A stretch of 64,000 bases of DNA from Clostridia bacterium (lineage in GTDB: Bacteria; Bacillota; Clostridia; Oscillospirales; Acutalibacteraceae), in the NCBI GenBank assembly GCA_017625435.1, contig JAGAKX010000011.1:162317-226316 (forward strand), in the 5' to 3' direction. Made by a program: the position numbers and the translations under genes. Shown one piece after another: positions 27,927 to 36,480 of this stretch (position 1 is its first letter; each line of letters opens with the position of its first letter). The notes beneath the pieces were generated by a model that was not told the origin of the DNA, did not search any database, and saw only the letters and a list, made by a program, of their open reading frames with translations.

Positions 27927-29274
27927 TTGTTCTGAGTCCCTTGGGGTAATGATTCTTTGCTTTGCCGCCGACAACCTTTGCTCCTCCGAGGGTGCAGCCG
28001 TTGACGGTAATAACAGCCCAGCCGTTTTCACAGTCAACGTCAATTTCTTCACCGTGAAGGTATTTCTTTATTTCCTCTGAGTCCGGGGATAAATCAATCT
28101 GTCTTTTGAAAAGCTTGCCCATAGCCATAAAAAACTGATGGTGGGGCTGAATGTAGTTTTTCTTGATTTCTCCTATAGTCACACCGCAGGAAAATGCGCT
28201 TCCCTTTGGTATTTCAACATCGGGGGGGAAATAAACGGGATTCATATTATACATTTTTACCGCACTTTTGTCATACGAAACAAGTACGGAATCAAGAAAA
28301 TCAGTTACCGTTTTGTCAATTTTTTCTTTTATGGGGAGTGCTTTTTTCGGATTTACGGCATCGCCCTTTCTGTGAAGTACCGCCATAAACTGACCTTCCC
28401 CCTTTGAAATATAAGGGTAAAAGCGTCTTGCAAAATGTATATTCTCACATTTGCAGCCCTCGAAATTAATTCCGTCTGCCGTGGCATTTATGACACCGTC
28501 CTTTACGGGGACGATTTCAAAATCGGTGTGAGCATCAAGAAAGCTGTCAATCAGCATCTCGTTTTCTTCAAGAGAAAATGTGCAGGTTGCATATATTATG
28601 TAGCCGGAAGGGGAGAGGAGCTGCACCGCGTTTTCGAGAATTTCAGCCTGTCTTTCGGCGCACATTCTGACATTTTCCTCGCTCCATTCTTCAATAGCTA
28701 TGTCTTCTTTTCTGAACATGCCTTCACCCGAGCAGGGCGCATCGCACATAATTAGATCAAAAAGCCCCGGGAAATACTTTATAAGCTTTTTGGTGTCCAT
28801 ACAGGTAGTAACGGTATTATGAAGTCCCAGACGCTCAATGTTTCCCGTAAGAATACGGCAGCGTGATGAAATGTATTCATTGGAAATAAGAAGCCCGTTC
28901 TCCCCGAGCTTATTCTTTAACTGAGTGCTTTTTCCTCCCGGAGCGGCACACATATCAAGTATTTTCCAGCCGGGGTCAATATCAATACATTCGGCAGGTG
29001 CCATGGCCCCCGGCTCCTGAATATAAATCATTCCTGCGTGGTGGTAGGGGTGGTTGCCTGCTTTTTCGTAATCAAGATAAAAGCCGTTTTCAACGTAAGG
29101 AATCTTTTCTTTGCCGAAAACATTTATTTTTTCAAATTCCTTAAGGCTTATTTTGTCTGTATTTACACGAAATCCCTTGACGGGTGCTTCCTTTAATGCT
29201 GTCATATAAGCATCAAAGTCAAAGCCCTCAAGCTTCTTCATCCGTGCTATGAATTTTTCGGGTAAATTCTTCAT
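27919..29274 (-). CDS. RsmF/NSUN-type rRNA (cytosine-C5)-methyltransferase
   Basis: 451 residues. SAM-dependent m5C methyltransferase acting on rRNA. An N-terminal RNA-contacting region (KGFRVNTDKI) is followed by the SAM-binding loop ILDMCAAPGGKSTQL near 108. Motif IV MCDAPCSGEGMFRKE is near 178 and motif VI IYATCTFSLEENE near 225; the Cys in PCS and TCT are the release and catalytic cysteines. The C-terminal part (about 290-450) resembles the extra domain of RsmF/YebU proteins. ATG 29274 has CGGAG seven bases upstream. It follows rsmE by 14 bp on the minus strand. Confidence 0.92.
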   Translation of the reverse strand: MKNLPEKFIARMKKLEGFDFDAYMTALKEAPVKGFRVNTDKISLKEFEKINVFGKEKIPYVENGFYLDYEKAGNHPYHHAGMIYIQEPGAMAPAECIDIDPGWKILDMCAAPGGKSTQLKNKLGENGLLISNEYISSRCRILTGNIERLGLHNTVTTCMDTKKLIKYFPGLFDLIMCDAPCSGEGMFRKEDIAIEEWSEENVRMCAERQAEILENAVQLLSPSGYIIYATCTFSLEENEMLIDSFLDAHTDFEIVPVKDGVINATADGINFEGCKCENIHFARRFYPYISKGEGQFMAVLHRKGDAVNPKKALPIKEKIDKTVTDFLDSVLVSYDKSAVKMYNMNPVYFPPDVEIPKGSAFSCGVTIGEIKKNYIQPHHQFFMAMGKLFKRQIDLSPDSEEIKKYLHGEEIDVDCENGWAVITVNGCTLGGAKVVGGKAKNHYPKGLRTKI

Positions 29275-29288
29275 CTGTTTTCTCCGTT

Positions 29289-30026
29289 TTAGTTCATTTC
29301 AACGTAAAGCATACACATTGAAAGTGCGGTAATTGCCGCCGTTTCCGTCCTTAAAATTCTTTTGCCGAGTGAAATGATTTCTCCCCCTGCCGTCATCGCT
29401 TTATCTATTTCCTTTTCGTCAAAGCCGCCCTCGGGTCCTATGAATATGCCTGCGCTCTTTCCCGGACTAAGTCTTTCAAGAGCCTTTTTAGTGCTGAGCA
29501 TTCCGTCCTTGGATTCGTAAGGCACTAAAAGTACATCAAGATTTTTTGCAAACTGCAATGCTTCGCCGTAGGACATTACGTTCATAATTTCAGGGATAAT
29601 ATTTCTTTTGCTCTGCTTTGCTGCACTCTCTGCAATTGCCTGCCAGCGCTGGATTTTTGATGTTTTCTTCTTTTCCTCAAGCTTTACGACGCATCTGCTC
29701 ATTTCCGTGGGAATTACGGCATAAACACCGAGCTCTACGGCTTTCTGAATAATAAGCTCCATCTTGTCGCTTTTCGGAAGCCCCTGAAAAAGATAAAGCT
29801 TTACGGGTAGCTCGGTATTTTTATAATTCTCTTCCTTTATTCTGACAACAGCGGTGTCCTCAGAAAGGCTTTCTATTTCACAAAGATGGCTTTTCCCGTC
29901 CTCGCTTACAAGAAGCTCATCGCCCGTGTGCATACGAAGCACATTTTTTATGTGATTCAGGTCACTTCCCATAATAAAAAAGCAGTCACCCTGCCTTGAA
30001 TTTTCAGTAGCAAAAAAATTAAACAT
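29289..30026 (-). CDS. rsmE: 16S rRNA (uracil1498-N3)-methyltransferase
   Basis: SPOUT-class methyltransferase that modifies U1498 of 16S rRNA. About 245 residues. It opens with MFNFFA, like the family MxRFF start. An N-terminal PUA-like part contains HIKNVLRMHTGDEL. Then come LPKSDKMELIIQKAVELG near 90, AAKQSKRNIIPEI near 135 and the knotted SAM site IFIGPEGGFDEKEI near 195 with LGKRILRTETAAI near 220. A GTG at 30035 opens the frame, but ATG 30026 has GGTGA seven bases upstream and matches the family start better. It heads a two-gene unit with the rsmF-type gene. Confidence 0.94.
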   Translation of the reverse strand: MFNFFATENSRQGDCFFIMGSDLNHIKNVLRMHTGDELLVSEDGKSHLCEIESLSEDTAVVRIKEENYKNTELPVKLYLFQGLPKSDKMELIIQKAVELGVYAVIPTEMSRCVVKLEEKKKTSKIQRWQAIAESAAKQSKRNIIPEIMNVMSYGEALQFAKNLDVLLVPYESKDGMLSTKKALERLSPGKSAGIFIGPEGGFDEKEIDKAMTAGGEIISLGKRILRTETAAITALSMCMLYVEMN

Positions 30027-30144
30027 TGCGTTCACCGTACAAAAAATAAGTTTTCTTTATTTTACCTTATTTTTATGTTATCTGCAATAAAATTTCTCAA
30101 CATTTCGGTTAAAACATAAAAATTATGGAAAAGAATAAAAAATG

Positions 30145-30173
30145 TTTTACAATCAGATTATTTTATGTTATAG
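30145..30173 (+). promoter_or_regulatory. Promoter of GPH symporter gene
   Basis: TTTACA at 30145-30150, a 17-bp spacer, and TATAGT at 30168-30173, about 30 bp before the start codon. Confidence 0.65.
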
Positions 30174-30205
30174 TATTTATGATTATAATTTAAGGCGGTG
30201 TAAAA

Positions 30206-31714
30206 ATGGCTGAAAACAAAAGTGCGCTTGCTGAGCTTACCGCTATGAATTCTTTTGCTGAAAGACGATTTGTCAGCAGAAAAGAAACAATAGCTTACGT
30301 GCTTAACGACGCATCCTACAGTCTTAATATCAACGATTTCAAAGATCGTTATATTTATGACGTTGTGAAAATTGACTTTGATTTCCTTGCATTTCAGAAT
30401 ATTTTTGCCACAGTATGGGACACAATCAACGATACGTTTATAGGTACCGTGGTTGAAAAAACAAGAACCCGTTGGGGTAAATTCAGACCTTACCTTCTTT
30501 TAGGTGAATTCCCCCTTACCATTCTCGGTCTCTGGTATTGGTTTATTCCCTTCCTTTTCCCCGATACTCCCGATAATTATTTACCTAAGCTTATTATGTA
30601 TTTTGCAATGTCAATAATTACCGAAACCGTCGGTACCTTTACTGCAATTGCAAAATCGGGCTTTTTGTCGACGATAACCCCGTCACCGATGGAAAGATCG
30701 CGGCTTATAGCCCTTGCAAACGTTGTGACACATATCTTCGAGGATATTCCGAAGCAGGTATTCGGTATTATCTATGACCTTGTAATCAGTAAGAAGATAA
30801 ATATAAAGCTTCCCGTGCTTTTCTCAACCTTCGGTTCTGCCTGTGCGTTGATTTCTGCCGGTCTTGCGGTTTATTTCTTCTATACTTCCAAGGAACGTGT
30901 TGCACAGACTATTTCGAAGCCGAAATTCAAGCACAGTATAAAGTCTGTTATCAATAATAAGCCTATGCTTATCAGTCTTGTTTCGTCCTTCCTCAGCGGT
31001 TTCTCCATAGGACAGAGCAGAACAAATTTCTACATAGATGTTATCGGCTCAATTACCTGGAAGACAATCGTAGGTATTCCTGCGTTCCCCGTAAAGTTCA
31101 TAAGCTACAGCTTTGTAAAGCCTCTCAGAAAGAGGTTTTCCACAAAGGCTCTCTGGATTTTCGAGGATGCCTGGACAGATATGCTGTGGATGATTGTATT
31201 CGGTATCGGTTCAATCAACAACAATTTCCAGAAAAAGCACATTATTCTGCCTCTTATGGGAATTGAAGAAATCTTCGAAATGTGTGTTTACGGCCTGAGA
31301 CGAGTTGTACCTGCCGAAATCAATAACGAAACTATGGACTACTGTGAATGGAAAAACGGCTATCGTTCCGAAGCTATGACAGGTGTTACGATGTCTATTA
31401 TACAGAAGCTTCAGCAGGCTGTTATGGGCAGTATCAACAGTATGGTTATGAAGAGAATCGGTTATGTTCAGGGTAAGGATATCGGTACACAGACAGATGC
31501 TACAAAGTGGTGGATTTTCGCCCTCGGTACAGGTATTCCGATTATTTCATCAAGCCTTGGTATAATCCCCAAGTTCTTCTATCCTCTTTCTGCAGAAAAG
31601 CGTACTCAGATGTACACAGAGCTTTATGAGCGCAGATCAAAGAAGAATGAAATTATGACAAGTGCATCTCAGGAAGAGATTGCAGAAATCGTAAGCCAGG
31701 AATTTGCAGATTAA
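30206..31714 (+). CDS. GPH-family sugar:cation symporter (MFS_2)
   Basis: 502-residue inner membrane transporter of the glycoside-pentoside-hexuronide:cation symporter family. The family hallmark is seen near 60-100: VWDTINDTFIGTVVEKTRTR followed by WGKFRPYLLLGEFP. A second-half counterpart is MDYCEWKNGYRSEAMT near 378. About eleven or twelve hydrophobic helices are spread along it. The substrate is unknown. The following GDPD-like and heparinase-like genes suggest a glycoside or uronate-containing sugar. GGCGGTG precedes ATG 30206. It ends in its own terminator. Confidence 0.85.
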   Translation: MAENKSALAELTAMNSFAERRFVSRKETIAYVLNDASYSLNINDFKDRYIYDVVKIDFDFLAFQNIFATVWDTINDTFIGTVVEKTRTRWGKFRPYLLLGEFPLTILGLWYWFIPFLFPDTPDNYLPKLIMYFAMSIITETVGTFTAIAKSGFLSTITPSPMERSRLIALANVVTHIFEDIPKQVFGIIYDLVISKKINIKLPVLFSTFGSACALISAGLAVYFFYTSKERVAQTISKPKFKHSIKSVINNKPMLISLVSSFLSGFSIGQSRTNFYIDVIGSITWKTIVGIPAFPVKFISYSFVKPLRKRFSTKALWIFEDAWTDMLWMIVFGIGSINNNFQKKHIILPLMGIEEIFEMCVYGLRRVVPAEINNETMDYCEWKNGYRSEAMTGVTMSIIQKLQQAVMGSINSMVMKRIGYVQGKDIGTQTDATKWWIFALGTGIPIISSSLGIIPKFFYPLSAEKRTQMYTELYERRSKKNEIMTSASQEEIAEIVSQEFAD

Positions 31715-31724
31715 GATTTATGAT

Positions 31725-31757
31725 AAAAAAGCTTCGCCCGGTGCGGAGCTTTTTTTG
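31725..31757 (+). terminator. Terminator after GPH symporter gene
   Basis: Stem AAAAAAGCTTCGC/GCGGAGCTTTTTT with one T-G pair and a short loop, then TTG; strong A/T arms. Confidence 0.85.
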
Positions 31758-31776
31758 TTGCCCCGTCAATTATTTG

Positions 31777-31805
31777 TTGACCTTAATTGTGTGTTTTGGT
31801 ATAAC
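31777..31805 (+). promoter_or_regulatory. Promoter of GDPD-like gene
   Basis: TTGACC at 31777-31782, a 17-bp spacer, and TATAAC at 31800-31805, placed after the preceding terminator. Confidence 0.7.
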
Positions 31806-31827
31806 AGATATAAAGAGGTGTTTTATT

Positions 31828-32580
31828 GTGAATATCAAAAATAAAATTCTTTTTACTTCTGCTGTCGCAGGCGGAACAGCGCTTTTAATAAGCAATTATT
31901 TGTTTCAGCGCAATCTCAGAAATGCCGTTCTTCCCGAAGGCTTTACGCTTACGGCTCATACGGGCTGTGAAGGCACAAAGGACAACTCCCTTGATGCCAT
32001 AACTCTCGGTTTCGGATACGGTGCCCAAATAGTTGAATTTGACCTTAATTTCAACAAGGAAGGTATTGCGGTTCTTTCTCATAATGAACCGAAGGGAAAC
32101 GAGCCGACCCTTGACGAGGCATTTGCTCTTGTGTCGGGCTATAAGGGACTTCGTGTCAATGTTGATGTGAAAAATACCCTTGACTTAAAGCAGGTAACAG
32201 ACCTTGCCGAAAAGCACGGAATACTTGACAGAATTTTCTATACGGGTATCACGGAGGAATTCGTTGAAGCTGTCAAAGCTCAGACGCCGGATGTGCTTTA
32301 TTACTACAATAAGAGCATTGATAATTCAAAAAAAGAGGATGCTTCATATATCGCTTCACTTGTTGAAGAGGTGAAGCGCGTCGGGGCTGCAGGACTTAAT
32401 ATTCACCATAAATCCTGCTCAAAAACAATGGTTGAAGAGTTCCATAAGGCAGGGCTCAAGCTTTCCGTATGGACCGTGAACAAAAAAACCGATATGGCAA
32501 GGGTGCTGAAAATGGGCTGTGATAACATAACAACAAGAAAGCCCTCTGAGCTCAAAAGTATTATTGATTCAATAAAATAA
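31828..32580 (+). CDS. Divergent glycerophosphodiester phosphodiesterase-like protein
   Basis: About 250 residues with an N-terminal hydrophobic helix (ILFTSAVAGGTALLISNYLF) that should anchor or export it. The rest follows the GDPD TIM-barrel plan: AHTGCEGTKDNSLDAI near 45, GAQIVEFDLNFNKEGIAVLS near 66, then HNEP, DVKNTLDL, HKSCSKTMVEE and LSVWTVNKKTDMARVL. Both catalytic His and the E-x-D metal pair are kept. The usual HRG reads HTG and the ENT triplet reads DNS, so activity or substrate may differ. The start is GTG 31828 with GAGGTG seven bases upstream; the longer frame from 31720 runs through the terminator and promoter. The heparinase-like gene starts 12 bp later. Confidence 0.78.
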   Translation: MNIKNKILFTSAVAGGTALLISNYLFQRNLRNAVLPEGFTLTAHTGCEGTKDNSLDAITLGFGYGAQIVEFDLNFNKEGIAVLSHNEPKGNEPTLDEAFALVSGYKGLRVNVDVKNTLDLKQVTDLAEKHGILDRIFYTGITEEFVEAVKAQTPDVLYYYNKSIDNSKKEDASYIASLVEEVKRVGAAGLNIHHKSCSKTMVEEFHKAGLKLSVWTVNKKTDMARVLKMGCDNITTRKPSELKSIIDSIK

Positions 32581-32592
32581 AGGCGGTAAAGT

Positions 32593-34575
32593 ATGTTGTC
32601 AAAGATAACTGCCGTTTTTTCGGCAATTGCGCTTTTCTTTTCAGGTGTGGGTATCGGTGATATTATCCCGTGGCTTGACGTTATTCCCGATATGGTTGAG
32701 ATGGGTATTGACTATGTTTCTCTTGACAGATATGATGAAGCTCCGACAAAAGCGGAGATTCTTGATAGTCTCAATAAGATTGAAGCCTCTCACCCTTACA
32801 TCTTTGCTGATAATGAGCTTTTTGAGACTGCAAAGGCAGATTTCGGAACGGGTGACGAGGGCAGCTATATAAAAGAGCTTTCCGATTACGTGCTCAGCAA
32901 TGCAGAAGGTCTTCTTGATACCGGCATTTATCCTCCTATGGAATATATTCTTGATGAGGAGGACAGTATTCTTCCCATTTCCCGTGAAGTGATAAACAGA
33001 ATTGTAATTTTAGGCTTCTCTTACAGAATTACGGGAGAAGAAAAATATGCCGAAAGGGCAGTCGCAGAGCTTACAAAGGTCTGTTCTTACGATGACTGGT
33101 GTCCGACCCATTTTCTTGCAACGGCAGAAATGGCACTTGCCGTATCAATAGGCTATGACTGGTTCTTTGATTATCTGTCAGATGATATGAAAGCACTTTT
33201 AACCGAAAAAACCTGGGAATATGCCATTACACCTGCTCTTTCAAAAAACTATCTCAAAAACTGGTTTACCTGGTCGAAAAACAACTGGAACAGTATCTGC
33301 TACAGCGGTATCGGAATTGCCTGTATGACCTTTTATGAGGAGAATCCCGAAAAAGCGGCGGAATTTCTTGCAATGTGCTATAAGAATATGCCTATAGCTT
33401 TCAGCAGTTTTACTCCCGACGGCGTTTATGCCGAGGGACCCGGCTACTGTCAGTCAGGTATGAACTCCATTGTGTATTTTATTGCAACATCAAGAAATTT
33501 CTTCGGTACGGATTTCGGTATGTCGGAAATTGACGGTTTCAGACAGCTGGGCTTCTTCCCCGTATACATCACGGGCAGTACAGCAATGTTTAATTTTGGT
33601 GACAATAAGGACAGACTGTGTTATTCCCCCGTGCTTCATTGGTATGCTTCAGAGTATGAAGAGCCTCTTCTTTCTGCTTATCAGTCGGGAGATTTCCCCG
33701 GCACGTTTAAGCCTGACAGCGCGGAAAACGTTGAACGAAACGGAGAGGGTAAGGAAAATGCACTCTCGCTTTTATGGTACAACAGAGAAAATTCTTCTGA
33801 CAGCGCTGATTTCTCAGATGTGCCGCTTGCTGTTCAGCTCGATTCCGATATGGGACAGACGCTTACCGTAATGCGAAGTGCATATCAGGACAAAAATGCA
33901 ACCTATGCCGCAATAAAGGGCGGATATAACTACATAAATCACGGTGACCTTGATATAGGTACCTTTGTTTTTGATGCTCTCGGTGACCGCTGGGCAGAAG
34001 AACTCGGCCCCGGAAATTACGATGCCGACGGCTATTTCTTAGGTCTTCCTGCAGGGGGCAGATGGAAAAACTACTGCAAGCGTGCAGAAGGGCAGAATAC
34101 TCTTGTAATCAATCCCGACCTTGCCCTTGAGGATCAGTATGCTTTGGCACGTGCATCCTTCACCTCTTTTGAGGAAAACGAAAACGGCGGAAAATGTGCA
34201 CTCGATATGACAGATGCCTATGCTATGAATATGGCAAAGAGTGTTACCCGTGAATTTGAGCTTTTCGATAACCGTTCTTCTCTCAGAATAACCGATATTA
34301 TTTCCTGCAGAATTCACAGTGAAATATATTGGTTTATGCATACCAAGGCGGAAATAGAAATCAGCGAAGACGGAAAATCTGCAATTCTCTCCAAAAACGG
34401 CAAACAGATAAAGGCAACTCTTTCGGGAGACGGCAAATTCTCCGTAATGAAAGCCGAAAAGCTCGGCGGAAAATATGAATTCGATGAGATTTACGATGAT
34501 ATAAGAAAGCTGACTGTTCATCTTGAGAATGTCACGGAAGCCGTAATTGAGGTAACTCTCACGCCTGTAAAATAA
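32593..34575 (+). CDS. Heparinase II/III-like secreted polysaccharide lyase
   Basis: 660 residues with a signal-like N-terminus (MLSKITAVFSAIALFFSGVG). An alpha/alpha-toroid region holds WSKNNWNSICYSGIG near 228 and DGVYAEGPGYCQSG near 276, both typical of heparinase II/III-type lyases. The C-terminal beta-sandwich has NHGDLDIGTFVFDALGDRWA near 448, which corresponds to the family HGHLDAGSF motif. Such enzymes cleave uronate-containing polysaccharides by beta-elimination; the exact substrate is unknown. GGCGGT precedes ATG 32593. It is cotranscribed with the GDPD-like gene and adjacent to the symporter gene, forming a small sugar-use locus. Confidence 0.82.
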   Translation: MLSKITAVFSAIALFFSGVGIGDIIPWLDVIPDMVEMGIDYVSLDRYDEAPTKAEILDSLNKIEASHPYIFADNELFETAKADFGTGDEGSYIKELSDYVLSNAEGLLDTGIYPPMEYILDEEDSILPISREVINRIVILGFSYRITGEEKYAERAVAELTKVCSYDDWCPTHFLATAEMALAVSIGYDWFFDYLSDDMKALLTEKTWEYAITPALSKNYLKNWFTWSKNNWNSICYSGIGIACMTFYEENPEKAAEFLAMCYKNMPIAFSSFTPDGVYAEGPGYCQSGMNSIVYFIATSRNFFGTDFGMSEIDGFRQLGFFPVYITGSTAMFNFGDNKDRLCYSPVLHWYASEYEEPLLSAYQSGDFPGTFKPDSAENVERNGEGKENALSLLWYNRENSSDSADFSDVPLAVQLDSDMGQTLTVMRSAYQDKNATYAAIKGGYNYINHGDLDIGTFVFDALGDRWAEELGPGNYDADGYFLGLPAGGRWKNYCKRAEGQNTLVINPDLALEDQYALARASFTSFEENENGGKCALDMTDAYAMNMAKSVTREFELFDNRSSLRITDIISCRIHSEIYWFMHTKAEIEISEDGKSAILSKNGKQIKATLSGDGKFSVMKAEKLGGKYEFDEIYDDIRKLTVHLENVTEAVIEVTLTPVK

Positions 34576-34618
34576 GCAAAAAAACCGACAGATTCAGTTC
34601 TGCCGGTTTGCTTTTTTG
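34576..34618. terminator. Terminator between heparinase-like and HAD genes
   Basis: Imperfect stem of GCAAAAAAACCGACAGA with TTCTGCCGGTTTGC, then CTTTTTTG. It serves the plus-strand operon and probably also the convergent HAD gene. Confidence 0.8.
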
Positions 34619-35299
34619 TTAAACAATGTTTTTTATTTCTCCGAGATTGTTTACGGTATAATCCGTAAAATTATAGCTGTCATAAGTTTCATTTCTGAAA
34701 TTGAACCATATTGTTTTCAGCCCGAAGTTTTTAGCTCCTATTATGTCAGCATTTACGGAGTCGCCTATCATAAGGATTTCCGAGGGCTTTACGGGGAAAA
34801 GGGCACTTGCACAGGCAAAGAAAAATTCCTTTGCCGGCTTCTGAAAGCCGATGTCCTCTGATGTAAAAATCCCGGATATGTATTTGTTGAAGGCGCAGGA
34901 TGAAAGACGGTGCTCCTGTCTTTCACGGGAAGCGTTGCTTGCACAGTAAACAGGGTATTTCCCCGAAAGATATTTCAGTAATTCTTCGGCTCCCTTTACG
35001 GGAATTGCAATTTCCCGTATTTTTTCACGGAACATACTGTCAAAGGCAATACCGTCGGCATCAACATCGAGTCTTTTGAATATTTCAACCCACCGTCTGT
35101 CGTAGATATCCTGTTTTGTTATGATTCCTTCTTCAAGAAGGTGCCACAGCTTATCGTTACATTCGGAGAATACTTCAAAATAATTTTCGGGAAGTGTGAT
35201 TCCGAAATGCTCTGCACTCTGTTTTATTGCTTCTTCCGAGCATTGGTCAAAATCAAGAATTGTGTTGTCTATGTCAATAAGAACCGCTTTTACTGTCAT
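34619..35299 (-). CDS. HAD-family hydrolase, YjjG/YfnB-type nucleotidase
   Basis: 226 residues. HAD phosphatase with motif I VLIDIDNTILDFDQC at the N-terminus (nucleophile Asp), a helical cap containing WHLLEEGIITKQDIYDRRW, motif II YCASNASRERQEHR, the motif III lysine in IGFQKPAKEFF, and motif IV EILMIGDSVNADIIGA. The DF and RRW positions fit the YjjG subgroup, which dephosphorylates non-canonical and canonical pyrimidine nucleotides. The start at 35299 has GAGGA five to eight bases upstream. The acetyltransferase gene ends 7 bp before it. Confidence 0.85.
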   Translation of the reverse strand: MTVKAVLIDIDNTILDFDQCSEEAIKQSAEHFGITLPENYFEVFSECNDKLWHLLEEGIITKQDIYDRRWVEIFKRLDVDADGIAFDSMFREKIREIAIPVKGAEELLKYLSGKYPVYCASNASRERQEHRLSSCAFNKYISGIFTSEDIGFQKPAKEFFFACASALFPVKPSEILMIGDSVNADIIGAKNFGLKTIWFNFRNETYDSYNFTDYTVNNLGEIKNIV

Positions 35300-35306
35300 A
35301 ATTTCC

Positions 35307-35873
35307 TCATTTAATATCATAGGTCATAGAAATTCTTGTCGGAGTAATTCTGCTGACGGTACGGAAGCCGTATTTTGTGTAGAATTTATATCCCATTGAA
35401 TCCGTGCTTATGGTAAGCACGCTGACGTTTTTAATATTCTTTTCTTTAAGATGGGCGCACAGTGTATCAATAAGCTTTGTTCCAAGCCCCATTCTCTGTG
35501 CTTCGGGGAGAATATCAATGTGAAGATGTGTTCTGTAGTGCTTTTTTGCAAGCATCACGGAAACTAGTGAAGCATAAAACATCAGAAGGGAAGGGGCATA
35601 GGTGTTTTTTACTCTGTTTTTTATGTCCCCGAGCATTTTTTCCTTAAAAAGAGTGAAATTGCTCGAACAGATAACGTAGCCGACGGGGATATCCTCTTCA
35701 TTTACCGCAACAAAAATGTTATCGGGCTCAAACTCCGTAAAATAGTCGTTATAAATTACAGCAACACTATCGAGCTTGTTTTCGTCGGTTTTGTTGTCGT
35801 CCCAGGTGGTTTCCTTACAGATAAAACGAAGCCTTTCCTTGTCTTCGGGCTTGTATTTTCTTATGGTGTACAT
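35307..35873 (-). CDS. GNAT-family N-acetyltransferase
   Basis: 188 residues. It begins MYTIRKYKPEDKERLRFICK, a common GNAT opening. A central acetyl-CoA motif LHIDILPEAQRMGLGTKLID lies near 117 with the Q/R-x-x-G-x-G pyrophosphate loop, followed by SMGYKFYTKYGFRTVSR, the usual end of the fold. An inserted segment of about 25 residues (LGDIKNRVKNTYAPSLLMFY) is hydrophobic and unusual for small GNATs. The acceptor substrate is unknown. ATG 35873 has AAGGAG five bases upstream. It forms a two-gene unit with the HAD gene. Confidence 0.82.
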   Translation of the reverse strand: MYTIRKYKPEDKERLRFICKETTWDDNKTDENKLDSVAVIYNDYFTEFEPDNIFVAVNEEDIPVGYVICSSNFTLFKEKMLGDIKNRVKNTYAPSLLMFYASLVSVMLAKKHYRTHLHIDILPEAQRMGLGTKLIDTLCAHLKEKNIKNVSVLTISTDSMGYKFYTKYGFRTVSRITPTRISMTYDIK

Positions 35874-35892
35874 AAAAACTCCTTAATACAAA

Positions 35893-35917
35893 GAGCGTTG
35901 TGATGAAAACAACGCTC
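35893..35917 (-). terminator. Hairpin after kor operon
   Basis: Nine-bp stem GAGCGTTGT/ACAACGCTC with a seven-base loop, just after the korC stop on the minus strand. The T tract is weak (CTTTGTATT), so termination efficiency is uncertain. Confidence 0.6.
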
Positions 35918-35927
35918 CTTCATAATT

Positions 35928-36479
35928 TTATGCCAATGCCTTTTTGCCGTATTCAATGCCCTTCTGGAGCGCTATCTTGTTAAGCTCAAGAACTTCCTTC
36001 TTCTTGGAGCCGAACTTTGCTTCAAGGGAACTCAGCATTGCTTCTTCTGTTATAATACCTGCTTCTGCACCGATAAGAGCACCGATGAGAATGATGTTGG
36101 CACACTTGATGCTGCCGAGTTCAACAGCGATATCGTCTGCAGGAACCTTTACAACGGTAATATCATCTCTTGTGATTTCAGAAAGAACTCTGCTTGTGTT
36201 GGCAATAAGAATTCCGCCTGCCTTGAGAGAAGCGCCGAACTTCTTGAATGACTGCTCGTTCATTGTAATGAGAGTGTCACACTTAGCCATAAGAGGGGAG
36301 ATGATTTCTTCATCGTTAACAACAACAGTACACTTTGCGCTGCCGCCTCTCTGTTCGGGACCGTACTCGGGAAGAAATGTAGCATATTTGCCGGCAGAAA
36401 CTGCTGTCTGTGCAATCATAATACCTGCACTCATAACACCCTGACCGCCTGAGCCTGAAACAACCAATGATTTTTTCAT
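35928..36479 (-). CDS. korC: 2-oxoacid:ferredoxin oxidoreductase, gamma subunit
   Basis: 183 residues. Gamma subunit of a four-gene ferredoxin-dependent 2-oxoacid oxidoreductase (2-oxoglutarate or branched-chain type), which helps bind CoA. Signature parts: VVSGSGGQGVMSAGIMIAQ at the N-terminus, FLPEYGPEQRGGSAKCTVV near 35, TLITMNEQSFKKFG near 73 and ILIGALIG near 132. ATG 36479 has GAGGTG upstream. The gene starts one base after the korB stop, so translation is probably coupled. Last gene of the operon. Confidence 0.92.
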   Translation of the reverse strand: MKKSLVVSGSGGQGVMSAGIMIAQTAVSAGKYATFLPEYGPEQRGGSAKCTVVVNDEEIISPLMAKCDTLITMNEQSFKKFGASLKAGGILIANTSRVLSEITRDDITVVKVPADDIAVELGSIKCANIILIGALIGAEAGIITEEAMLSSLEAKFGSKKKEVLELNKIALQKGIEYGKKALA

Positions 36480-36480
36480 A

